From the NCBI RefSeq assembly GCF_017491605.1, contig NZ_JAFGYY010000001.1, positions 310,001 through 374,000 of the forward strand: a DNA stretch of 64,000 nt. The letters run 5' to 3'. The DNA is from Pseudomonas sp. 30_B. GTDB taxonomy: Bacteria; Pseudomonadota; Gammaproteobacteria; Pseudomonadales; Pseudomonadaceae. Under the pieces are notes generated by a model. That model ran no database searches and was not told the DNA's origin. It was given only the letters and a program-made list of their open reading frames with translations. This document shows, piece by piece, positions 50,823-59,592 of the stretch. The first letter of the stretch is position 1; every line of letters starts with the position of its first letter. A program made the position numbers and the translations under genes.

Positions 50823-52022
50823 ATGACCGACAGCTACTGGCTGCGCAACATCCGTCCGCTGGGTAATGCAGCGGAAGACTTTCTCATTCGTGACGGCCAC
50901 ATCGCCGAGCGCCGCCCGGCCAGCAACACCGCGCCGCAGGCCGGCGATATCGACGGCGCCGGTCAACTGCTGCTGCCGCCGCTGGTGGAAAGCCACTGCC
51001 ACCTGGACAAGACCCTCTGGGGCCAGCCCTGGCGTCCCAACAGCGCCGGCCCCACGCTCAAGGACTACATCGCCAACGAGCGTCGCGTGCTGCGCGAGAT
51101 CGACGCGCCCATCGCCGCCCGCGCCGGTGCGCTGCTGGAGCAATGCATCGCCTGTGGTTCGCTGACCTTCCGCTGCCACGTCGACATCGACCCCGAGCTG
51201 GGCCTGCGCCATGTTGAAGCCATGGTGGCGCTGCGCGAACGCTATGCCGACCTGATCGACATGGAGTTCGTGGTCTTCCCGCAGACCGGCCTGGTCAGCC
51301 GCCCCGGCACCGCCGAGCTGATGCGCGACGCGTTGGAACTGGGCGTGGAGAACGTCGGCGGCCTCGATCCCTGCGGCATCGACGACGACCCCATCGCCCA
51401 GCTGGATATCGTCTTCGGCCTGGCCGTGGAGTTCGGCCGTGGCGTCGATATCCACCTGCACGACAAGGGCGAGCTAGGCCTCTGGCAGATCGCCCGCATC
51501 GCCGACTACACCGAGCGCCACGGCCTGCAGGGCAAGGTGATGATCAGCCACGCCTACTGCCTGGGCATGGCGCCCTGGGGGCAGGTCAAACCGCTGGCCG
51601 AGCGTCTGGCCAAACTGAAGATTTCGCTGATGAGCTCGGCACCGGCCGATACCCCGGTGCCGCCGTTCCTCGCCCTGCGCGATGCGGGCGTGAACCTGTG
51701 CCTGGGCAGCGACGGCATCCGCGATGCCTGGTCGCCCATGGGCAACGGCGACATGCTCGAACGCGCCATGTTCCTCGCCTTCCGCTTCGACCTGTGCAAG
51801 GACGATGACCTCGTTGCAGCCTTCGACGCCGCCAGCGCCAGTGGCGCCCGGGCACTGGGCCGCGAGCAGGCTCGCATCGACGTCGGCGCGGCGGCGGACT
51901 TCCTCCTGCTGCCGGCGCAGACCGTCGGCGAGGCCGTGGTCGCACGTCCGGCGCAGCGCCAGGTATTCAAGGCCGGCAAGCTGATCGCTGAAAATGGTCG
52001 CCTCGTGGAGTCGCGCCTGTGA
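50823..52022 (+). CDS. Amidohydrolase, cytosine deaminase (CodA/AtzC)-like
   Basis: A 399-aa metal-dependent amidohydrolase. The metal ligands are visible: His58 and His60 in ESHCHLDK, His211 and His213 in DIHLHDKGE, His243 in ISHAYCLG, and Asp297 in LGSDGIRDAW. These match the cytosine deaminase/AtzC subgroup, which deaminates or hydrolyses C-N bonds in nitrogen heterocycles and related compounds. GAGGTCCCC precedes the ATG. It overlaps the second amidohydrolase by 4 nt. Context with an amine-type importer suggests it acts on the imported compound; the substrate is unknown. Confidence 0.9.
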   Translation: MTDSYWLRNIRPLGNAAEDFLIRDGHIAERRPASNTAPQAGDIDGAGQLLLPPLVESHCHLDKTLWGQPWRPNSAGPTLKDYIANERRVLREIDAPIAARAGALLEQCIACGSLTFRCHVDIDPELGLRHVEAMVALRERYADLIDMEFVVFPQTGLVSRPGTAELMRDALELGVENVGGLDPCGIDDDPIAQLDIVFGLAVEFGRGVDIHLHDKGELGLWQIARIADYTERHGLQGKVMISHAYCLGMAPWGQVKPLAERLAKLKISLMSSAPADTPVPPFLALRDAGVNLCLGSDGIRDAWSPMGNGDMLERAMFLAFRFDLCKDDDLVAAFDAASASGARALGREQARIDVGAAADFLLLPAQTVGEAVVARPAQRQVFKAGKLIAENGRLVESRL

Positions 52023-53503
52023 GTACTCCGCGCATTGGCCTCAAAGCCAGCTTCGTCGTCGGCTTCGATGGCCGCCAGCACGTGCTCTGGCGCCACGGCG
52101 AAGTGGTGTTCGAGGGCGGGAAGATCCTCTTCGTCGGGCGCGGTTTCCCCGGCGAAGTCAGCCAGTGGATCGACTACGGCCATGCGCTGATCGGCCCCGG
52201 CTTCATTGACCTGGACGCCCTGGGCGATCTCGACTCCACCGTCCTCACCCTGGACAACAGCGCCGAGTGGAACATGGGCCGCGTCTGGTCCGAGGACTAC
52301 CTGCGCGCCGGGCCCACCGAGTGCTACAGCCCGGACGAGGAACTGTTCAAGTACCGCTACGCCTTCACCCAGCTGATCCGCAACGGCATCACCACCGCCA
52401 TGCCCATCACTTCCATGTACTACCGGCGCTGGGCCGAGCACTACGACGAATTCGCCGGGGTCGCCGCGCTGTCCGGCGAACTCGGCCTGCGCACCTATCT
52501 CGGCCCCTGCTACATGAGTGGCATGACCTACGCCCGCGCCGACGGCAGCCCCGCACAGTACTGGGACGAAGCCGCCGGCCTTGCCGGACTGAAGGAAGCC
52601 GAGCGCTTCTTCCATGACTTCGACGGCGCCCGCGACGGACTCGTACGTGGCGCATTGCTGCCGGACCGCATCGAAACCTGCACCCCGGCGCTGCTGGAGC
52701 GTACCGCCGCCGTTCAGCGCGAACTGAACGCACCGCTGCGTCTGCACTGCTGCCAGTCGCGCTACGAAGTGGAACTGGTGCGCCGCCTGCGCGACACCTC
52801 GTCGCTGCAGTGGCTCGACAGCTACGGCCTGCTCAACCCGCGCAGCGTGCTGCCCCACGGCATCCTGCACAGCGGCGAGCACGAGTTGCAGCGCCTTGCG
52901 GATACCGGCGCGAGCCTGGTGCATTGCCCGGTGGTGTTCGCCCGCGAAGGCGACGCGCTGGATTCCTTCGGCAGCTACCGCGCGCGCGGCATCAACCTGG
53001 CCATGGGCACCGACACCTTCCCGGCGGACATGCTCGACAACCTGCGCCAGGGCCTGAACATTGCGCGGGTGAAGGAGGGGGATCCGGAGCACACACGCAT
53101 GCTCGACCTGTACAACGCCGCGACCCTCGGGGGCGCCCAGGCGCTGGGCCGCGATGACCTCGGCCGTCTCGCCCCCGGCGCCCGCGCGGACATCACCGTG
53201 TTCCGCCTCGGCGCCTTCCACCAGGGCCCGTTCTTCGACCCGCTGAAGAACCTGTTCACCGCCGGGCGTGGCGACGACTGCATCGCCAGCTTCATCGACG
53301 GCCGCAGCGTGATGCAGGACGGCCAGGTGATCGGAGTCGACCATGCCGACCTGCAGAGCCGCGCCGATGCGCTGTTCCAGAAGCAGATGCAGCACCATGC
53401 CGAGCGTGCCTTCGGTAATCCGCCGTGGCGCACGCTGTTCCAGTCCGCGATTCCCTTTGCCGATGCCTACAGCGCCGAGGCGCCGATGCTGGACGTTCGC
53501 TGA
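52019..53503 (+). CDS. Atypical amidohydrolase (chlorohydrolase/AtzA-TrzN family) without N-terminal HxH
   Basis: A 494-aa protein of the ATZ/TRZ-type amidohydrolase family. The later ligand positions are present: His243 (RLHCCQSRYE), His280 or His284 (LPHGILHSGEHE) and Asp332 (MGTDTFPAD). The first metal motif, usually HxH in PGFIDxHxH, is D66-A-L68 (GFIDLDALGD), so the metal site is altered. LFHC-type chemistry cannot be assumed. The GTG start overlaps the previous gene (GTGA), so the two act together, perhaps as partner subunits or consecutive enzymes. Terminator and repeats follow. Confidence 0.85.
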   Translation: MSTPRIGLKASFVVGFDGRQHVLWRHGEVVFEGGKILFVGRGFPGEVSQWIDYGHALIGPGFIDLDALGDLDSTVLTLDNSAEWNMGRVWSEDYLRAGPTECYSPDEELFKYRYAFTQLIRNGITTAMPITSMYYRRWAEHYDEFAGVAALSGELGLRTYLGPCYMSGMTYARADGSPAQYWDEAAGLAGLKEAERFFHDFDGARDGLVRGALLPDRIETCTPALLERTAAVQRELNAPLRLHCCQSRYEVELVRRLRDTSSLQWLDSYGLLNPRSVLPHGILHSGEHELQRLADTGASLVHCPVVFAREGDALDSFGSYRARGINLAMGTDTFPADMLDNLRQGLNIARVKEGDPEHTRMLDLYNAATLGGAQALGRDDLGRLAPGARADITVFRLGAFHQGPFFDPLKNLFTAGRGDDCIASFIDGRSVMQDGQVIGVDHADLQSRADALFQKQMQHHAERAFGNPPWRTLFQSAIPFADAYSAEAPMLDVR

Positions 53504-53574
53504 AGCAATGGACGCGGGAGAGCGCCACCGGGCTCAGCGCGAGGAACTGGCGTAACCGGCGTGCGCAAGACCCT

Positions 53575-53660
53575 GTAGGAGCGAGCTTGCTCGCGAACCA
53601 CCCTGCGAAGTAGCCGGTGAGTCCGTTCGCGAGCAAGGGCTAGGCGTCCCCCTCGGTCCT
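53575..53660. repeat. GTAGGAGCGAGC/GTTCGCGAGCAAGG repeat
   Basis: GTAGGAGCGAGCTTGCTCGCGAAC and GTTCGCGAGCAAGGGCTAGGCG are opposed units about 25 bp apart. The second ends GTCCCCCTCGGTCCT, like the left end of 45803-45979. Confidence 0.78.
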
Positions 53661-53685
53661 GCAAGGAACTCCCCGCGCAAAAAGC

Positions 53686-53720
53686 AAAAACGCCCAGCAG
53701 AATGCCGGGCGTTTTCGTTT
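53686..53720. terminator. Bidirectional terminator between amidohydrolase and APC permease genes
   Basis: AAAAACGCCC and GGGCGTTTTCG arms around GCAGAATGCC, with A and T tracts on both sides, between two convergent genes. Confidence 0.87.
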
Positions 53721-53731
53721 CCCTCGAACGT

Positions 53732-55207
53732 TTACTGCTGATGCAGTTTCCACGCATCCCCATGGGGAGCGGTGCCCTTGTCGTAGGGGCGGAACAGCGT
53801 CATGTAGACCAGGCCCAGCGCGATCACGATGCCACCCACCAGGATGATCCCGTAGTTCAGGTACCAGGGCGCATCCGGCGTGCGCGGCCAGGACATGTTG
53901 ACGATCGCGAGGACACCATAGATCTGGGCGGCGATATTTACCGGCCAGCCCCATTTACCCAGGGTGAACGCGCCGCTCGGCTGCCAGCCACGGGCACGGG
54001 CGAACAGAGCGCCGGCGACGATCATCTGGAACGACAGATAGATACCGATGGCGGCGAAGCTCACCACCATGGCGATGGCGTTCTGCAGGTAGAAGCCGGC
54101 GCAGACGATCACGCTGGGAATCACGCCGCAGGCGATCAGCGCGGCGACCGGTACGTGGGTGTTGGGCGACAGGCGCTTGAGCAGGCCGCTGCCCATCACC
54201 ATCTCGTCGCGGGCATAGGAGTACAGCAGGCGGCTGGCGGCGGCCTGCAGGCTGAGTACGCAGGAGACGAATGAGACGATGATCACCGCCATCACCAGGC
54301 GCGCGCCGGTCACACCGAAGGCGTTGTCGAGGATGGTGGTCATCGGGTCCTTATCCGCACCGGAGATCACCGCCTGCATGTCCGGCACCGCGAGAATCAG
54401 CGCCAGCGCGGCGAACATCGACGCGGCGCCGCCGATCCAGATGGTCATGCGCATGGCCTTGGGGATGCGCCGGCTGGGGTTCGGGGTTTCCTCGGCGACA
54501 TCGCCGCAGGCTTCGAAGCCGTAGTAGAGGAACATGCCCGCCAGTGCGGCGGTGAGGAAGGCCGGCCAGTAGCTGCCGTCGATGCGGATGTCGAAGGTGT
54601 TGAACAGCACCGACAGCGGCTGGTGACGCTCGAAGACCAGCAGGTAGCCGCCGATCACCAGTGCGCCGATCAGCTCGCAGAGGAAGCCGAACATGGCCAC
54701 GCGGGCCAGCAGCTTGGTGCCGGAGAGGTTGAGTACGGTGGCGATCAGGGTCAAAGCCAGCGCCACCAGGGTGTTGGTGACCGGGCTGGAATCGAAACCG
54801 AGCAGGGTGGCGATGTACGGACCGGCGCCCAGGGCCACGGCGGCGATGGTCACGCACAGCGAGATCGAATAGATCCAGCCGACCATCCAGGCCCAGCGCT
54901 TGCCCACCAGGCGTCGCGCCCAAGGGTAGACGCCGCCGGAAATCGGGAACTGCGAAACCACTTCGCAGAAGATCAGGCACACCAGCATCTGCCCGATGCC
55001 CACCAGCAGGTAGGACCAGAACATCGGCGGGCCGCCGGCGGCCAGGCACAGGCCGAACAGGGTGTACACGCCGACAACCGGCGAGAGGTAGGTGAAGCCC
55101 AGGGCGAAGTTCTGCCACAGGGTCATGCTGCGTTCGAAATTGGAGGTGTAGCCCAGCGCGCGGAGTTGTTCCGCGTCGCGGTCCAGGGGCTGGATCGAGC
55201 TGTTCAT
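53732..55207 (-). CDS. APC family amino acid/amine permease
   Basis: A 491-aa transporter of the amino acid-polyamine-organocation family with about twelve helices. The N-terminal LGYTSNFERSMTLWQNFALGFTYLSPVVGVYTLFG is typical of the BAT1/GABA-permease-like group. VSQFPISGGVYPWARRLVGKRWAWMVGW and FLYYGFEACGDVAEETPNPSRRIPKAM are further hallmarks. It probably imports an amine or amino acid by proton symport. CAGGAAACCCACG precedes the ATG at 55207. It lies 127 bp downstream of the aldehyde dehydrogenase on the same strand, so both may be co-transcribed. Confidence 0.92.
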   Translation of the reverse strand: MNSSIQPLDRDAEQLRALGYTSNFERSMTLWQNFALGFTYLSPVVGVYTLFGLCLAAGGPPMFWSYLLVGIGQMLVCLIFCEVVSQFPISGGVYPWARRLVGKRWAWMVGWIYSISLCVTIAAVALGAGPYIATLLGFDSSPVTNTLVALALTLIATVLNLSGTKLLARVAMFGFLCELIGALVIGGYLLVFERHQPLSVLFNTFDIRIDGSYWPAFLTAALAGMFLYYGFEACGDVAEETPNPSRRIPKAMRMTIWIGGAASMFAALALILAVPDMQAVISGADKDPMTTILDNAFGVTGARLVMAVIIVSFVSCVLSLQAAASRLLYSYARDEMVMGSGLLKRLSPNTHVPVAALIACGVIPSVIVCAGFYLQNAIAMVVSFAAIGIYLSFQMIVAGALFARARGWQPSGAFTLGKWGWPVNIAAQIYGVLAIVNMSWPRTPDAPWYLNYGIILVGGIVIALGLVYMTLFRPYDKGTAPHGDAWKLHQQ

Positions 55208-55334
55208 CGTGGGTTTCCTGTTTGAGGTTTTCGCGTCGGCAGCCAATCGGGTGCAACGGAAAGCGTTGTTGTTATTGTTCGGCGCGCGGATCTGGCCGCG
55301 CGCCGTCTTCCTTCAAACCTCAGGCTCTGGCCGG

Positions 55335-56828
55335 TTACAGCTTGATCCAGGTGGCTTTGAGCTCGGTGTACTTGTCGAAGGCGTGCAGCGACTTGTCGCG
55401 ACCGTTGCCCGACTGCTTGAAGCCGCCGAAGGGCGCGGTCATGTCGCCGCCGTCGTACATGTTCACCCACACACTGCCAGCACGCAGGGCGCGGGCGGTG
55501 AGGTGGGCCTTGGAGATGTCGCTGGTCCAGACGGCCGCAGCCAGACCGTACGGAGTGTCGTTGGCGATGCGCACGGCCTCCTCCGCATCCTCGAATTCGA
55601 TGACGGAGAGCACCGGGCCGAAGATTTCCTCGCGGGCGATCTTCATCGCGTTGCTCACGCCGTCGAACAGGGTCGGCTCGACGTAGGTGCCGCCGGTTTC
55701 TTCCAGCACGCGCTTGCCGCCAGTGAGAATCTTCGCGCCTTCGTCCTGGCCTGCCTGGATGTAGCCCAGCACCTGCTCCAGTTGGCGGCCGTCGACCAGG
55801 GCGCCGACGTTGGTTTCCGGGTCCAGCGGGTGGCCCGCCTTCCAGCCTTTGAGCGCCTCGACCACCAGCGGCACGAACTTCGCCTTGATCGACTTCTGTA
55901 CCAGCAGGCGTGAGCCGGCGGTGCACACTTCGCCCTGGTTGAAGGCAATGGCAGCGGCAGCGGACTCGGCGGCGGCCTGCAGGTCCGGGGCATCCTCGAA
56001 GACGATATTCGGGCTCTTGCCGCCGGCTTCCAGCCAGACACGCTTCATGTTCGATTCGCCGGCGTAGACCATCAGCTGCTTGGCGATCTTGGTGGAGCCG
56101 GTGAATACCACGGTGTCCACATCCATGTGCAGCGACAGGGCCTTGCCGACGGTATGGCCATAACCCGGCAGCACGTTCAGCACGCCGGCCGGCAGGCCCG
56201 CGTCGATGGCCAGCTGGGCGATGCGGATGGCGGTCAGCGGCGAGCGCTCCGACGGCTTGAGAATCACCGAGTTGCCGGTGGCCAGCGCCGGGCCGAGTTT
56301 CCAGGCGGCCATCATCAGCGGGAAGTTCCACGGCACGATGGCGGCGACCACGCCGACCGGCTCGCGGGTGACCAGGCCGAGCTGGTCATGGGAGGTGGCG
56401 GCCACTTCGTCGTAGACCTTGTCGATGGCCTCGCCGCTCCAGCGGATGGAGTCGGCGGCGCCCGGCAGGTCGACATTCAGCGAGTCGCCGATGGGCTTGC
56501 CCATGTCCAGGGTTTCCAGCAGCGCCAGCTCCTCGGCGTGTTCCTCCAGCAGCGCGGCGAAGCGGATCATCACGGCCTTGCGCGCGGCCGGCGCTTGTCG
56601 CGACCAGACGCCGGAGTCGAAGGTGGCGCGGGCGCTCTGCACAGCGCGTTCGGCGTCGGCGGCGTCGCAGCTGGCGACCTTGGCCAGCAGGCGGCCGTCT
56701 ACCGGGCTGATGCAATCGAAGGTGTCGCCGGAGGCGGCGGCAAGGTACTCACCCTGGATGAAGGCGCGGCCTTCGATCTTCAGGGCCTTGGCGCGGGCTT
56801 CCCATTCGGCGCGGGTTGGCTGGCTCAT
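55335..56828 (-). CDS. Aldehyde dehydrogenase, KauB/PuuC-like (gamma-aminoaldehyde type)
   Basis: A 497-aa NAD(P)-dependent aldehyde dehydrogenase with catalytic Cys302 in QGEVCTAGSRL and Glu267 in WLEAGGKSPN. The N-terminus (RAEWEARAKALKIEGRAFI) and C-terminus (SLHAFDKYTELKATWIKL) closely resemble, from memory, P. aeruginosa KauB (PA5312) and E. coli PuuC. Those enzymes oxidise 4-aminobutanal, gamma-glutamyl-aminobutanal and guanidinobutanal from polyamines and agmatine. ACGAGGAGCGATACAG gives a good ribosome site. Here it sits beside an amine permease and a FadR-type regulator, so it is probably a substrate-specific paralogue. Confidence 0.93.
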   Translation of the reverse strand: MSQPTRAEWEARAKALKIEGRAFIQGEYLAAASGDTFDCISPVDGRLLAKVASCDAADAERAVQSARATFDSGVWSRQAPAARKAVMIRFAALLEEHAEELALLETLDMGKPIGDSLNVDLPGAADSIRWSGEAIDKVYDEVAATSHDQLGLVTREPVGVVAAIVPWNFPLMMAAWKLGPALATGNSVILKPSERSPLTAIRIAQLAIDAGLPAGVLNVLPGYGHTVGKALSLHMDVDTVVFTGSTKIAKQLMVYAGESNMKRVWLEAGGKSPNIVFEDAPDLQAAAESAAAAIAFNQGEVCTAGSRLLVQKSIKAKFVPLVVEALKGWKAGHPLDPETNVGALVDGRQLEQVLGYIQAGQDEGAKILTGGKRVLEETGGTYVEPTLFDGVSNAMKIAREEIFGPVLSVIEFEDAEEAVRIANDTPYGLAAAVWTSDISKAHLTARALRAGSVWVNMYDGGDMTAPFGGFKQSGNGRDKSLHAFDKYTELKATWIKL

Positions 56829-57124
56829 CTGTATCGCTCCTCGTACTTGCTGTTGTTGGCGGGGACGGTTTGCAGACCGTCTCTGGCTAATACATTTAAA
56901 ACCATATCTTATGATTTGGTGGTTGCCAATACAGATCGAAAAATGAGCGTTTGAACGGGGTTATCGTGCGGAAATACCTTGCTGAAAGTCCGTAAACCGT
57001 TTTAAAAATATGGAGACATAGTTTTGAGCGAAGCCGCAGCCAGGGTTGCCGGTAGACTTCGCCATCGACGCCAGAACAGGAATATTTCGCGCAGGAAGCG
57101 TTCGCGCCCCTCGCACTGCTGCCT
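56829..57124. promoter_or_regulatory. Divergent promoter region, aldehyde dehydrogenase / FadR-type regulator
   Basis: A 296-bp gap, A+T-richer than its surroundings at 56885-57020. TTGGTGGTTGCCAA at 56916-56929 is an inverted TTGG/CCAA pair that could be the operator of the FadR-type regulator. CAACAACAG upstream of the dehydrogenase ribosome site on the minus strand is close to a catabolite-repression motif. Confidence 0.45.
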
Positions 57125-57871
57125 ATGAACGAATTCAGGAAAGTCCGCCCCGCCAGTTTCATGCGCCTGCGCCAGGAAGGGCGTACCGAGGAAGTCGCGC
57201 GCCGGCTGGTGGAAATGGTCGATCTCGGCCTCTACGCCGAGGGCGAGCAACTGCCCAGCGAAAGCGAGCTGGCGATGCAGTTCGGCGTCGCCACCGTGAC
57301 CCTGCGCGATGCGTTGGCGGAGTTGCGTGAACGGGGTGTGATCGAGACCCGGCGCGGGCGCAATGGCGGCAGCTTCGTCTGCTCGCCGCAGCGCACATCC
57401 GAGGATGCGCTACTGGGCCAGTTGCGCCAGATGAGTGCGCTGGAATTGCGCGACCTGGGTGATGAACATGTCGCCATCGCCGGTGCTGCCGCACGACTGG
57501 CGGCCCAGCGCTCCACCTCCGATGAACAGGCGCGCATTGCCCAGTACCTGGCCGCTCTGGCGAGCGCTACCACGCGCCAGGAGCAGCGCCGCGCCGACGC
57601 ACGCTTCCACATCGAGATCGCCGTCGCCGCCCAGTCCGTTCGTCTCACCCACGCAGAGACGCGCCTGCAGGCGGAAATCGGCGAATGGCTGTGGCTGCCG
57701 GTGGACGGCTTCCCCGGTGCGGCGGCTATCGAACAGGAGCACCGCGCCATTCTCGAAGCGATCAGCGCGGGAGATTCCAATCTGGCTGGTGCTCTGGCCG
57801 AAGCCCACGTCACCCGTGGCATCAAGCGGCTGATCAACCTGCGCCTGAGCCTGTTCGCCGACGACGGCTGA
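57125..57871 (+). CDS. GntR family regulator, FadR/FCD-type
   Basis: A 248-aa regulator. Residues about 20-90 hold the GntR winged helix (LPSESELAMQFGVATVTLRDALAELRERGVI) followed by TRRGRNGGSFV, the FadR-type wing. The rest is an all-helical ligand domain with DARFHIEIAVAAQS and EQEHRAILEAISAGD, which contain the usual metal-site His positions. It is divergent from the aldehyde dehydrogenase gene and is followed 119 bp later by a Cache-domain protein. It probably represses the dehydrogenase-permease unit. Confidence 0.92.
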   Translation: MNEFRKVRPASFMRLRQEGRTEEVARRLVEMVDLGLYAEGEQLPSESELAMQFGVATVTLRDALAELRERGVIETRRGRNGGSFVCSPQRTSEDALLGQLRQMSALELRDLGDEHVAIAGAAARLAAQRSTSDEQARIAQYLAALASATTRQEQRRADARFHIEIAVAAQSVRLTHAETRLQAEIGEWLWLPVDGFPGAAAIEQEHRAILEAISAGDSNLAGALAEAHVTRGIKRLINLRLSLFADDG

Positions 57872-57990
57872 ATGGCACAGCGCTTGCTGTTTTCCCGGCG
57901 CGTCCGGGAGGGCGCGCACGATGACTCATCGAACAGACTCAGCGGGCCTCTCTGGCCCGTCCGATAACAAGAACAGCGAGGCCTCTGGTC

Positions 57991-58746
57991 ATGTCCAGCG
58001 AACAAACCACGGATGAACTCCAGCGCTGTGCCCAGCGCATCGACGCTTCCATCCGTAACGTTTTCCAGCGCCTCGACGAGCTGGCCGGCGAGGTCGTGGC
58101 GATCTGGCGTGCGCTGGCGCAGGAGGGCAGGCGCCCTTCCTCGAAGGACCTCGGCGCCCTGCGCGCGCGCATCCAGCATGACCTCACCGATGACGGCACG
58201 CGCCTGCACGGCACTGGCGTCGTGATCGAACCGGGCGAGCTGGCCGACCAGGACATGTATCTGGAGTGGTGGTACCACGGTCGCGGCGACAAGGTCGTGC
58301 CCATGAGCCTGAACTTCAACCGCCGCAGCGAGAACTTCTACAACTACCTCAACATGCCCTGGTTCTCCCGCCCGCGTGCCAGCGGCAGGCCCTCGGTGGT
58401 CGGGCCTTTCATCGACCTCTACGGCACCGACCTGTACATCCTTGCCTTCTCCGTGCCGATCCTGGTGGATGGCCGCTTCATTGGCGTCGCAGCAGCCGAT
58501 ATCGCCCTGCATGAGTTCGAGGGTGTGCTACTGGGCAGTCTGATGCGGATGGGCCATGAAGCCCTGGTGGTCAATGGCGAGGGCAGGGTGGTGGCGGCCA
58601 ATACCGCCAACTGGTTCGCCGGCGACCTCGCTCGCCGTACGCTGGGCCGCGACGGGCAGGGGCGCGAGCAGGAGCTGGCCGAATCCTTCTCCCACTGGGC
58701 CGTGATCGAGCGACCGCTGACCCGCCGCCTGGCCGGTGCGGCCTGA
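57991..58746 (+). CDS. Stand-alone soluble Cache-domain protein
   Basis: A 251-aa protein with no signal peptide, transmembrane helix or output domain. Residues about 5-50 form a helix. The Cache-type sensor region follows, with FYNYLNMPWFSRPRASG and the strand-loop-strand VVGPFIDLYGTDLYILAFSVPILVDGRFIGVAAADI, like the membrane-distal pocket of dCache amine and amino-acid receptors. The family normally sits outside the membrane on chemoreceptors or kinases, so a cytoplasmic free form is unusual. Placed directly after the FadR-type regulator, it may bind the same amine ligand. Biochemical role unknown. Confidence 0.78.
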   Translation: MSSEQTTDELQRCAQRIDASIRNVFQRLDELAGEVVAIWRALAQEGRRPSSKDLGALRARIQHDLTDDGTRLHGTGVVIEPGELADQDMYLEWWYHGRGDKVVPMSLNFNRRSENFYNYLNMPWFSRPRASGRPSVVGPFIDLYGTDLYILAFSVPILVDGRFIGVAAADIALHEFEGVLLGSLMRMGHEALVVNGEGRVVAANTANWFAGDLARRTLGRDGQGREQELAESFSHWAVIERPLTRRLAGAA

Positions 58747-58807
58747 AGCTGTCAAACGCAGCACAATTGGCTAGGCTAGGGCGGTTCTTCCATTGACGGA
58801 TACCGCC

Positions 58808-59479
58808 ATGAGCCAGTCGCCCGACACCCTCTCCGACTTCGAACCGCTCAGCGCAGTGGATGCCCGCGTCCTCGGATGCCTGATCGAAAAGCAGGTCACC
58901 ACGCCGGAAACCTACCCGCTGACTCTCAATGCCCTGGTCACCGCCTGTAACCAGAAAACCAGCCGCGACCCGGTGATGAACCTCACGCCTGGCCAGGTCG
59001 GCCAGTCGCTGCGCCATCTCGAAGGTCGCGAGATGACCCGTCTGGTCATGGGCAGCCGTGCGGACCGCTGGGAGCAGCGACTGGACAAGGCGCTTGAACT
59101 GGTCAAGCCGCAGGTCATCCTGCTCGGCCTGCTATTTCTGCGCGGCCCCCAGACCCTCAACGAACTGCTCACCCGCAGCCAGCGCATGCATGACTTCGAC
59201 GACACCGAAGAGGTCCGTCACCAGCTCGAACGTCTCGCCGGCCGCGGCATGGCCGTGCAACTGGAGCGCCAGAGCGGCCAGCGCGAGGACCGCTACATGC
59301 ACCTGCTGGGGACCGAGGAAGACCGTGCGGCCGCCATCGCCGCCAGTGGCAGCCGCGCCTCCAGCGAGCGCAGTGACGGCGGCAGCCATGACGAAGGCCG
59401 CCTGGTCGAACTGGAGGCCCGCATCGCCGCCCTGGAGGAACGCCTCGCCCTCCTGGAGCTGGGCGTCGCGCGGGACTGA
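58808..59479 (+). CDS. YceH family protein (DUF480)
   Basis: A 223-aa protein with two tandem winged helices, about residues 10-90 ([43 protein letters not shown]) and 100-180 ([23 protein letters not shown]). A C-terminal coiled coil follows ([20 protein letters not shown]). These are the hallmarks of YceH/DUF480. Function unclear, though the wings imply nucleic acid or protein binding. The ATG at 58808 is preferred; a TTG at 58793 is possible because the ribosome site is poor either way. Confidence 0.92.
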   Translation: MSQSPDTLSDFEPLSAVDARVLGCLIEKQVTTPETYPLTLNALVTACNQKTSRDPVMNLTPGQVGQSLRHLEGREMTRLVMGSRADRWEQRLDKALELVKPQVILLGLLFLRGPQTLNELLTRSQRMHDFDDTEEVRHQLERLAGRGMAVQLERQSGQREDRYMHLLGTEEDRAAAIAASGSRASSERSDGGSHDEGRLVELEARIAALEERLALLELGVARD

Positions 59480-59496
59480 ATCAGGTATTTCCCACT

Positions 59497-59518
59497 GGCC
59501 GACCGACTTTGGTCGGCC
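59497..59518 (+). terminator. Hairpin downstream of yceH-like gene
   Basis: GGCCGACC and GGTCGGCC form a perfect 8-bp stem with loop GACTTT, 18 bp after the stop. No T tract, so its strength as a terminator is uncertain. Confidence 0.5.
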
Positions 59519-59592
59519 TGCCGCTCCGCTAATCAAGCGTTAACATCCGGTGTCGATAGTCACCGTTTACCCGCATTGATCCGGAGTTCACC

